A DNA stretch of 10,367 bases from Xylaria sp. FL1777 (lineage: Eukaryota > Ascomycota > Sordariomycetes > Xylariales > Xylariaceae): NCBI GenBank assembly GCA_022578965.1, contig MU401085.1, positions 1 to 10,367 on the forward strand, read 5' to 3'. Position 1 is the first letter of the stretch, and every line of letters starts with the position of its first letter. Below are positions 1 to 6,684 of the stretch, one piece after another. Under the pieces are notes generated by a model that had not been told where the DNA came from, did no database searches, and saw only the letters and a list, made by a program, of their open reading frames with translations. Made by a program: the position numbers and the translations under genes.

Positions 1-843
1 ATTTTAGTACTTTTTTTAATAAAAATTATAAAATAGTTATTATTTTTTAGTTTTTTTTTATAATAATAATAAAATGCTATTTTAAATAAAGTTTAGCATA
101 AATTAAAAAAGTTTTTATATTTATAAATTTATTATAAAGCTTTAAAGCAATAAGTTTAAAACTTTTAATGTTTAGCATTTTTAATATTATAAATAATCTT
201 AATAATAAAAATAGCAATAGTAATAAAAAGTTAAGTTTTTTATTTTAAGTTATTATTTTAAGTATAACAGTAATAAAAATAAGCATTAAGTTTATTAATA
301 ATAATATTAATATTAGTTATAATATAATTACTTATTTAAAACTTTAATTTATTATTATAATAGTAATTATTATTGCTGCTTTAATTATTATAGCTAATAT
401 TTATGCTAGTTTAAAAGTTATAACGCTTAATATTTAAGCTATTTTTTAAATTAAAGCAACTAGTTTGCTTTATAGTATTAGCATTAATATTAGTTCTTTT
501 TTATTACTGCTGCTTAACTTTTTTTTTTTTATTACTGCTTTTTTTTTAATAAAAGTAGCTAGTAAAAATATTAAAGTTTATTGTTTTAATACGTTACTAG
601 TTTTAAAAGTCTTTAAAATTTTTAAACTTAATTTTTAACTTTTTGTTTTTAGTAGCATAACTTTAATCTAGTTTATTAATTATTAAATAAGGTTTACTTA
701 TGTAATACTATTTAACATTTCTGTTTTTTAAATATTTTTTTAATATATTTTTAAAAGTTTATTTTATAAATTATTTATTATTTAACTTTTTATACTAATA
801 TTTATTTTTATATGTTAGGTTTTATTAATTAAAAAGCTATTAA
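1..843. other. Featureless AT-rich left flank
   Basis: No open frame, RNA gene or clear repeat is visible. The stretch holds short TAATAA-type simple repeats near 60-75 and 295-365, and T runs near 520-550. A short phrase TTTTTATTACTGC occurs twice between about 495 and 540, too short to define an element. Surviving C and G bases lie mainly in GC dinucleotides (AGCT, TAGC, GCTT), as in the rest of the window. Confidence 0.6.
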
Positions 844-1130
844 AATATAACAAACTTATTATATATTAATATAACAGGTTTATTTTTAAGGTTTTAATTT
901 GCAAGTAATAATAAGATTTTTAATAGTAGTTTATTAAAGAGGTTTTTAAAGTACTTTTATTACTATGCATTAATAAAAGTTTTAAAAGATTAAAAGTAAT
1001 AAATGTATTAATGCTTAGTAATTATAAAAAATTAATAGCTAAAAAATTAAAACTAAATAAGTAACTAAATATAAAAAGTGCATGTTTATATAAATAAAGA
1101 AAAAGTAAAAAAAATAGTAATTTTTTTTAA

Positions 1131-1230
1131 ATTACTGCAAGTTTAGTAAGCACTAGATTACTATAAGCCTAGTAAGCTTTAAATTACTATAAGCTTAGTA
1201 AGCTTTAAATTATTATAAGCTTAGTAAGCT
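1131..1230 (+). repeat. Tandem 26-bp repeat, four units, within copy A
   Basis: Units start at 1131, 1157, 1183 and 1209, the last cut to 22 bp. Each begins ATTAC or ATTAT, runs through TATAAGC and TTAGTAAGC, and units 2 and 3 end CTTTAA. The differences between units are all transitions (for example GCCTAG against GCTTAG). The array sits in the U3-like part upstream of the TATA box, where LTRs often carry repeated promoter elements. That role is inference. Confidence 0.85.
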
Positions 1231-1283
1231 AAGTAAATCGTTACGTAACTTTAGCTTTAGCTAGCAAAAAAAGAGGTGCAAAG

Positions 1284-1293
1284 TATATATAAA
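1284..1293 (+). promoter_or_regulatory. TATA box-like element in LTR copy A
   Basis: TATATATAAA followed by GG lies 47-56 bp before the end of the LTR-like repeat. It is preserved in copy B (6240-6249, followed by AG). In such AT-rich DNA a TATA match alone means little. The position late in the repeat and its conservation against mutated surroundings are what support it as an ancestral LTR promoter. Confidence 0.4.
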
Positions 1294-1389
1294 GGCATTA
1301 AGCTGCTTTAAAGACCACCTTTGTGCTAATTTTATAACATAATTATTGTTTATATATATGCTAGTTTATTATTGTTAAACAAAATGCTG

Positions 1390-1416
1390 CTATTATTACG
1401 TTTAATGTAATAATAG
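1390..1416. repeat. Perfect 10-bp stem inverted repeat
   Basis: CTATTATTAC at 1390-1399 is perfectly complementary to GTAATAATAG at 1407-1416, with a 7-base loop. It lies 50 bp inside the presumed interior of the LTR element. Stems of this length can occur by chance in such AT-rich DNA. No function is assigned. Confidence 0.6.
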
Positions 1417-1447
1417 TATATATTTACTTTTATATAACAACTATTTT

Positions 1448-1466
1448 AAAAAAAAAAAAAAAAAAA
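1448..1466 (+). repeat. Homopolymer A tract (19 A)
   Basis: An uninterrupted run of 19 A follows CTATTTT and is followed by GGCAG. It could be a retroposon poly(A) tail or a replication-slippage tract. No matching retroposon body or target duplication is visible, so I list it only as a simple repeat. Confidence 0.85.
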
Positions 1467-1698
1467 GGCAGTAATTAATATTGCTAAATATATATTTAAC
1501 CTTAATAATAGTTTTTAGAAGCCTAAGTGTGCAGCTTTATTTAATTATTATAACGTATAATATAAATGCGCTGCTTTATATAATTTTACTTATTTTATAC
1601 ATAATGCTATTTTATTTCCTAAATAATTAAACAAGCAAAGTAAAAGTTAAACAAGAAATTTTTAAAAACATATTTTATAGTTATTATTATATAATAAA

Positions 1699-1770
1699 AG
1701 TATTATAAAAAAGTTATAAGGTGTTTTAGCTTAGCTAGCTAAAACAACTTTATAACTTTTTTATAATATT
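1699..1770. repeat. 72-bp near-perfect palindrome (hairpin)
   Basis: The left arm 1699-1731 pairs with the right arm 1737-1770 around a 5-base centre. The stem is about 33 bp, interrupted by one bulged base and two G-T mismatches (1700 with 1769; 1720 with 1749). Both mismatches are what a single C-to-T change on the right arm would give, so the arms were probably nearly identical before mutation. It is too symmetric for chance. Candidates are a fold-back miniature transposon, an inverted-repeat remnant or a structured RNA stem of the element. The bases just outside do not show an obvious target duplication. Confidence 0.8.
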
Positions 1771-2618
1771 GCAAATGTTTAGCTTAGTTAGCTAAGCGTT
1801 GCTTAATAAACTATATTTTTATTTTAAATATTATACTTTTTTTTATAAAGTAGTTTTAAGTGTTTATATATTTAGAAATGCTTTTAGTAAGCTTAGGTAA
1901 AAAGCTTAAAATATTAATTTAAAATATTTATATTATAGCTGCTAAACAAAAATAAAGCAATTTTATTTAAAGCAATAATTTATTTGCTTTTGTTTTTTTT
2001 TTATGTAGTTATTATTTAGACCTTTTTGTAAAATTTAAGCCTGTTTTTTATATAAAAATCTATTTTAGTTATTTAGCAGCTTATTTTTTAAATTTTTATT
2101 TAACTTTTAAATTTTGCTATAAAATATTAGCATAAACATATATTTTTTAAATTTTCTTAACATAAATAATCTTTAATAAGCATAATTTATTTTATTATAC
2201 TAAAACTAATAAGTATTGCTATAAATAGTATATAAATAACCTTTTGCTGTAGTTTTTACTAAAATTTAGTTTAGCTTAAGCTATAAAGTTATAAAGTTAG
2301 CTTAGCTAGCTTTTATTTAAGCCTAGCTTTAATCCGTTAAAATATAACAAATAAAAAAGCTACTTTTTTAAATATATAAGCGAAGCTAAAGCAATAAATA
2401 TTATTATATAATAACTTTTAAAATAAAAAACAATTTAAGTTTTAAGCTTAACTAGCTTATTAAAAAAGAAGTACTTAGTACTAAAATAAGTTAAAACAAA
2501 TATTAAGTAATATAGCTTAATTAAACAATAGTTTAAGCTTAGCTAAATTAAAATAGCAATAAATTTAAAAAAATATGTAAATTTATAATAAAAACTTTTA
2601 ATGCTAAAAGTATTTTTT

Positions 2619-2656
2619 TTAACTATTTTATTGCATTTAATAGTTAAAATAGTTAA
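2619..2656. repeat. 12-bp stem inverted repeat
   Basis: TTAACTATTTTA (2619-2630) is perfectly complementary to TAAAATAGTTAA (2645-2656) across a 14-base loop that contains TTGCATTTAATAG. The right arm is also part of the direct repeat described at 2632-2716. The stem may be incidental. Confidence 0.55.
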
Positions 2657-2716
2657 GCTTAAAGTAATTAAGTTTAATATTTATTTTTAGCTGCACTTAA
2701 TAATTAAAGTAGTTAA
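2632..2716 (+). repeat. 25-bp direct repeat pair differing only by transitions
   Basis: The copy at 2632-2656 and the copy at 2692-2716 both begin TGCA, continue TTAATA or CTTAATA, and end TAGTTAA. I find four differences (positions 5, 12, 17 and 18 or nearby), all of C/T or G/A type. The 60-bp spacing and a loosely similar stretch before each copy suggest a decayed two-unit tandem repeat with a period of about 60 bp. Confidence 0.5.
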
Positions 2717-3727
2717 ATTAGAGATTTTAGTATATAAAATAAATTGTATTTTTTTAAAAGGTTATAATAGCTAATAAATATAAAAAGTTAAATTAGTAAT
2801 GTTTTAGCTAATATTAAAAATATATTTTATACGTTAAATATTAAAATTAAAGCAAAGTTTAAAAGTAAAGCTGCTTTAAAAGCAAGTAATATATGCTTAA
2901 TTTTTATTAGCAAAATAATTAATAGTAGTTTATATAAAAAAACGCTTAAAATAAAGGAAAAAAAAAACCGGCTTAATGTTTAAATGCTATAAGTATTAAA
3001 AAAAATATAATAAAACAAAACAATAGCTTAAAAAAATCAAACGAACTTATAAGTTAATTTATAACTATGTTATATAATAGTATAGCTACTTTATTAAAAA
3101 AAATATTAAAAGTAGCAAATATAAATTTAAACCTTTTTATAAGCATTTTTATTAAATAAACTTTATTAAGTTTTATTTAATATTATTTATTAAACCATAG
3201 TAGCTTACTAGTTATAATATATTTATGCTTTTATTTTTAATTTATTGCTTTTGTTATACTTATAACTTTATTTACGATTTTTTACTAGTAGTAGTTAGCT
3301 TTTAATAATAAATATTTGCTGTTTAATATATATACTATAACTAATGCTTACGTAATATAACTTATAATAAACGTATATTTTTAACGCTTTTATAAAAATA
3401 TTATAATTTTAGCGCAAAACTTAAAAGCAGATTTATATTTATACTTAGGCTTATTTTACGGAGCTTTTATAAAATAAATCTATAAAGCTTATTAAACTAT
3501 ATATAATAGCTTTTTTAAAAATAAAGCATTAATTATAAAGCTTAGCTTTTTAAGTAAAATATTTAAAACTTTAATATTTTTTTAGCTTAAAGCAAAATAT
3601 AATTAAATATTATAAGCAAAAAAACGCTTTTTTAACTATTAGTTTTATTAATAAACCAAATAAAAAAGAAAAAAAAATAGCAATAAGCTAGCTATAATTA
3701 GCATATTATACTTTATATTTTTTTAAT

Positions 3728-3910
3728 AAAAAGTTAGTATACTTTAGTAAAATTAATTAGCATTTTTTTTTTATATTTATTAAAAGCATTATTTAAAATA
3801 GTTAACTTAGTTTAGTTATATTTACTAAAAGTAAATAGTAAATATAACTTATATAATATTTAGTTAGTAAATTTAATACTAAATTAACTTTGCTAAATAG
3901 TTAGCTTTTT
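3728..3910. repeat. Diverged fold-back (inverted repeat) of about 183 bp
   Basis: The outer arms 3728-3760 and 3879-3910 are inverted copies with a 2-bp gap and several mismatches. One starts AAAAAGTTAG and ends TTAATTAG; the other, read in reverse complement, starts AAAAAGCTAA and ends TTAATTTAG. The centre holds a perfect 13-bp stem, AGTTATATTTACT (3814-3826) against AGTAAATATAACT (3837-3849), with a 10-base loop. The sequence between the outer and inner stems aligns poorly. This looks like a miniature inverted-repeat element or a fold-back that has been mutated differently on each arm. No transposase or clear target duplication is visible. Confidence 0.6.
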
Positions 3911-3949
3911 TAAATATAATACTTAATATATTATATTTTTTTTATTAAC

Positions 3950-3979
3950 TTTTTTTTTTTTTTATTTTTGTTTTTTCAG
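3950..3979 (+). other. Polypyrimidine tract ending in CAG
   Basis: Fourteen T, then A, five T, G, six T and CAG. It resembles a 3' splice acceptor, and holds one of only three TCA trinucleotides I found. No branch-point or exon with an open frame follows, so a working splice site is not supported. A decayed intron end of an old element is possible. Confidence 0.3.
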
Positions 3980-4278
3980 CAATTTTACAAAATAGTATAT
4001 TTTTAGTTTGCTTATATTTCTTTTGCTTTTAAAAGTTCTATATAATTATTAGTTTTTAATTTTTTTATTCTGATTTTTATTTTTATTTTTGTATGTTTGT
4101 TTTTTATACTATTTTAGATTTTATATATATTGCAATTAATTATTAAGCTAATAATAAAAAACATTCTTTTTAACTTGCTGTTTTTACGCAGAACTTAAGC
4201 ATATTATTTATAGCTAATTAATTAAAAACAAATGTTTAATAAAGCTTATTATTTATTATTAGCATTATTTATTTCTTT

Positions 4279-4316
4279 AGCTTTAATATTATTAGCTTAA
4301 GCAATATTAAAAAGCT
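4279..4316. repeat. Inverted repeat with 9-bp perfect core
   Basis: TTTAATATT (4282-4290) pairs with AATATTAAA (4303-4311), and AGC before it pairs with GCT after a 2-bp bulge. The loop is ATTAGCTTAAGC. It could be incidental in AT-rich DNA. Confidence 0.4.
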
Positions 4317-4650
4317 AGATTTTAACTTTAGCTTTGTTTTTATTTTTTTTACTATATAAGTTTTTAGTATTAGCTTTTTAAGTATGCTTTAATTAGCTAA
4401 GCATAACTTATATTAAAAAAACCTTTAGTTTTATAATTATTAGCTTTTTTTTATTTTTTATTATATTATTATATAAAACAAAATATAAAGCAACATTTAA
4501 TTTTATAGTAAAAGTAACACTAATATTAAACGTGTTATTAGTTAGTTTTTATAGTACTAATAATACGCGTTTTTTAGTTATGCTTTTTTTTTGTATTAAT
4601 AACTTTGCTTTATTAGTAAGCGTTTTAAAGTTATATTATATAAGTACTTT

Positions 4651-4728
4651 AAACTGCATATTTTTTTATATTAAAAACAAATATTGTAAAATATTAAAAC
4701 ATATATAACTTGTTTTTAAAAGCAGTTA
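4651..4728. repeat. Interrupted inverted repeat
   Basis: TTAAAAACAA (4671-4680) is perfectly complementary to TTGTTTTTAA (4710-4719). Outside it, AACTGC (4652-4657) pairs with GCAGTT (4722-4727), after 13 unpaired bases on the left and 2 on the right. A nearby small stem AGCGT/ACGCT follows at 4740-4756. This may be a mutated fold-back with an insertion in one arm. Confidence 0.4.
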
Positions 4729-4927
4729 TAATTAAACATAGCGTTTTTTATACGCTTAATAAAAAAAAGTTATAACTTTATGCAAAATTTACTATAATGC
4801 TTACTAAATAATTAAAATATATTGCTTATAAGCTAGCTTATAAAATACTTTTTATTGCTTTATTTTTTTAATAATATTACTTAAATATATATTTGCTAAC
4901 TTTTTTTTATTAGAACTAATTAATAAA

Positions 4928-5155
4928 ATGCTTATTTTAAAGTATAATTTAGTAGTGCTTGCTTTAGTTAACTTGTTTTTATTAGTTTTAGCAAGCTATT
5001 TTAAAAACAATATTGCTATAGCTTTAAAAAATATTGCTGTTAAACTAAAAGCTATAAAAGCTATTATTAATAGCTTTTTTAATATTTTGTTAGTGTTTAT
5101 GTTTAAAAATATAGTTTGCTATAATACTAAGGCTATTTTTAAGTATATTTTATAG
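4928..5155 (+). CDS. Open frame of 75 codons, probably spurious
   Basis: This is the longest open frame in the window. The protein would be hydrophobic, with membrane-like stretches at about residues 1-25 and 47-63, but I recognise no family. The product contains no Asp, Glu, Gly, His, Pro, Gln, Arg or Trp at all; it uses only residues coded by AT-rich codons plus Ala. The Ala codons are GCT and GCA, simply the GC dinucleotides that survive everywhere in the window. There is no start context, intron, or neighbouring gene, and the base use does not differ from the surroundings. I conclude it is a chance stop-free stretch in mutated DNA, possibly within a former pol region. Confidence 0.1.
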   Translation: MLILKYNLVVLALVNLFLLVLASYFKNNIAIALKNIAVKLKAIKAIINSFFNILLVFMFKNIVCYNTKAIFKYIL

Positions 5156-5166
5156 CTAAGCTATAT

Positions 5167-5189
5167 AGTTTAGCGCTTTATGCTAAACT
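5167..5189. repeat. Small hairpin just after the open frame
   Basis: AGTTTAGC (5167-5174) pairs perfectly with GCTAAACT (5182-5189) around a 7-base loop. It begins 12 bp past the stop of the 4928-5155 frame, but it has no T tract after it and eukaryotic context makes a terminator role unlikely. Confidence 0.4.
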
Positions 5190-5620
5190 TTTAAAAATAA
5201 GTTAGCAGTAGTAAAAAAATAGTTATAATATTTCTAGCTTGCGCTATTATAAATTATACGCTTATTGTATGCTTATATATTTATATAGCTTAAAGCTAAT
5301 ATTTTAAGTAAGCATGCTATATTGCAAAAAAAAATAATATAGCAGCTAATAATAAGTATAATTTTAAAGCTATTAGCATTAATAGTTAAAAACTAAAAAA
5401 CGCTTTAGTTTTTATATTAAATATAGCAAAAAAGCTTTTATAACGCAAAAAAAACAAAACAAGCAAAATGCTAAAATATTTAAGCTTTACGTTTAATGTT
5501 AAGCAAAAATACTTTGCTTAATATATATAACTATTTAAGTAAATAGCTTATTAATATTTATAATTATACATAAATAAAAATAACATATAAACATTTAAAA
5601 CATATATACAAACGCTTATA

Positions 5621-5676
5621 GCTTTTTGCTTTTTTTTTTTTTATTGTTTTTTTTTTTTTTCTTTTTACTTTATTTT
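5621..5676 (+). repeat. Pyrimidine-rich tract
   Basis: Runs of 13 and 14 T (5630-5642 and 5647-5660) are joined by ATTG and followed by CTTTTTACTTTATTTT. A simple low-complexity tract. On the opposite strand it is purine-rich, but it lies more than 130 bp before copy B and so is not positioned as a polypurine tract. Confidence 0.6.
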
Positions 5677-5798
5677 CTAAGTTTTTTGTTAAACAAGTAG
5701 CATAACTATTTATTGCTTATTATAATAAATAGCTTAAAGCTATTTACTATATTTCTTTAGGTATTTAAAAAAATTAACTTTTTAATTAGTTTTATACT

Positions 5799-5834
5799 AA
5801 TATAACAGACCTGTTATATATTAATATAACAGGT
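5799..5834. repeat. Alternating inverted repeats at the start of copy B
   Basis: ATATAACAG, then CTGTTATAT, then ATATAACAG occur in succession. The last two form a perfect 11-bp stem, ACCTGTTATAT against ATATAACAGGT, with loop ATTA (5809-5834), which spans the presumed LTR start at 5812. Copy A has the same layout at 844-879 with the middle motif mutated to CTTATTATAT. The homology between copies thus begins 13 bp upstream of the TG, at 844 and 5799, before any LTR boundary would predict. Confidence 0.7.
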
Positions 5835-6085
5835 TTGCCTTTAGGGTCTTAATTTGCAAGTAATAATAGAATTCTTAACGGTAGTCCGTTAAGAAGGTTT
5901 TTAAAGTATTTCTACTATTATGCATTAATAAAGGTCTTAAAAAATTAAAAGTAATAAATATATTAATGCTTAGCAGTTATAAAAAATTAATAGTTAAAAA
6001 ACTAAAACTAAATAAATAACTAAATATAAAAAGTGCATAATTATATAAACAAAAAAAAAGTAAAAAAAATAATAACTTTTTTTAA

Positions 6086-6185
6086 ATTATTGTAAGTTTA
6101 ATAAGCATTAAATTATTATAAGCTTAATAAGCTTTAAATTATTATAAGCTTAATAAACTTTAAATTATTGTAAGCTTAGTAAACT
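6086..6185 (+). repeat. Tandem 26-bp repeat, four units, within copy B
   Basis: Units start at 6086, 6112, 6138 and 6164, exactly matching the four units of copy A. Most of the ACT and AGT trinucleotides of copy A read ATT and AAT here, so the array has become more uniform and more AT-rich. Confidence 0.85.
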
Positions 6186-6239
6186 AAATAAATTATTATA
6201 TAACTTTAGCTTTAACTAGCAAAAAAAAAAAATGCAAAG

Positions 6240-6249
6240 TATATATAAA
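6240..6249 (+). promoter_or_regulatory. TATA box-like element in LTR copy B
   Basis: TATATATAAA at the same place as in copy A, 46-56 bp before the end of the repeat. Unchanged between copies although the flanks differ by transitions. A promoter role is inferred from LTR architecture only. Confidence 0.4.
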
Positions 6250-6313
6250 AGCATTAAGCTGCTTTAAAAGCTATTTTTGTGCTAATTTTATAACATTATT
6301 TCTTTTTTTTTAG

Positions 6314-6332
6314 AATTGTTATTTTAACAATT
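6314..6332. repeat. 8-bp stem hairpin just after copy B
   Basis: AATTGTTA (6314-6321) pairs perfectly with TAACAATT (6325-6332) around TTT. It lies 18 bp past the end of the LTR-like copy and is followed by TTTT. It has no counterpart after copy A. Confidence 0.45.
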
Positions 6333-6348
6333 TTTTGTAAATATTTTC

Positions 6349-6364
6349 TTTTTTTTTTTTTTTT
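6349..6364 (+). repeat. Homopolymer T tract (16 T)
   Basis: Sixteen uninterrupted T after C at 6348, followed by ATATGC. A simple repeat. Confidence 0.8.
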
Positions 6365-6655
6365 ATATGCTATAATATTAAAGCGTATTAAAAAAACTAA
6401 CTGCTTATTTAAAACAAAACAAAAACTTATTTTTGCTTTTTTTATTAATTTTATTAGCTATAAAATTATGTTTTACTTTTGCTGCTTTAATTAATTATTA
6501 ATATATAAAATAATAAATAATATGTTTTATTGTTTTAAATACGTACGTATTAGTTACTTTTATAATAAATTAAAAGTTTTAATTAATTTAATTAATAATA
6601 TAATTTTTAAACATTATTATTTTTAAAAAAAAAAAAAGCAAATAAAGCAATAATT

Positions 6656-6684
6656 ACTTTTAATTTAAAAAAAATTAAAATAAG
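6656..6684. repeat. Inverted repeat with 9-bp core
   Basis: TTTTAATTT (6658-6666) pairs with AAATTAAAA (6672-6680), with AC before matching GT after a short insertion. Likely incidental in this composition. Confidence 0.35.

Larger units (their letters stand above)
857..1339 (+). mobile_element. Degraded LTR-like repeat, copy A (5' copy)
   Basis: This 483-bp segment matches 5812-6295 in the same orientation at about 87% identity, with one transversion and one 1-bp indel in my hand alignment and all other differences transitions. The inferred intact ends are TGTTATA...TATAACA, a 7-bp terminal inverted repeat of the TG...CA type usual for LTRs. Here the first dinucleotide is TA instead of TG, a simple G-to-A change. 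Inside are four tandem 26-bp units (1131-1230) and a TATA box at 1284-1293, an order that fits U3 followed by a short R-U5 and gives the + orientation. The left half (to about 1040) is more degraded than in copy B, and the right half less. No matching 5-bp duplication flanks it (AAACT before, TAATT after). It could also be a solo LTR or a non-LTR dispersed repeat. Confidence 0.7.
1340..5811. other. Interval between the two LTR-like repeats, no recognisable gene
   Basis: This 4.47-kb stretch contains no convincing coding sequence; stops occur every few codons in all frames except one chance-like frame at 4928-5155. It holds several inverted repeats, one short direct repeat and homopolymer tracts, listed separately. 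A and C are locally more common on the + strand around 3000, and T around 3940-4140, so the strand composition changes along it. It is where the gag-pol region of an LTR element would lie, but no domain can be read through the mutations. Confidence 0.6.
857..6295 (+). mobile_element. Possible full-length LTR retrotransposon, coding region destroyed
   Basis: If the two direct repeats are the LTRs of one insertion, the element is 5,439 bp with 4,472 bp between LTRs, within the normal size of fungal Gypsy or Copia elements. Against this, I see no tRNA primer-binding site after 1339, no clear polypurine tract before 5812, no target duplication (AAACT before 857, TTATT after 6295), and no reverse transcriptase, protease or integrase motif in any frame. 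RIP can erase all of these. The alternative is two solo LTRs of one family that landed about 4.5 kb apart in other decayed repeats. I cannot decide between these by eye. Confidence 0.4.
5812..6295 (+). mobile_element. Degraded LTR-like repeat, copy B (3' copy)
   Basis: This is the direct counterpart of 857-1339, 484 bp long, with intact TGTTATA and TATAACA ends. The left half keeps more C and G than copy A: AGGGTC at 5842-5847, and an inverted pair AACGG / CCGTT at 5878-5890. The right half has lost more, so that AGAGGTGC of copy A reads as an A run here. Four 26-bp units (6086-6185) and the TATA box (6240-6249) are retained. No 5-bp duplication is visible around it (AGACC before, TTATT after). 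It serves as 3' LTR in the full-element model, or a second solo LTR. Confidence 0.7.

Noticed and set aside
1131..1230. CRISPR array
   Set aside because: The 26-bp units are directly adjacent with no spacers, and the same array is present in the second LTR-like copy. It is a tandem repeat inside a mobile element.
1448..1466. Poly(A) tail of a non-LTR retroposon
   Set aside because: No target duplication or element body is visible, and similar A and T runs occur throughout the window.
1499..1600. Possible tRNA or small RNA in the slightly GC-richer patch around AGCCTAAGTGTGCAGC
   Set aside because: I could not find a cloverleaf, anticodon arm or T-loop motif (GTTCGA-like) here or anywhere else in the window.
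3950..3979. 3' splice site
   Set aside because: The T tract plus CAG fits, but there is no open exon after it, and T tracts are common here.
4928..5155. 75-codon frame as a real small membrane protein gene
   Set aside because: It lacks eight amino acids entirely, uses only AT-rich codons plus GC-dinucleotide Ala codons, matches the base use of the surroundings and has no recognisable family or context. Listed only at very low confidence.
5167..5189. Terminator hairpin for the 4928-5155 frame
   Set aside because: The frame is probably not a gene, there is no following T tract, and small perfect stems are expected often at this base composition.
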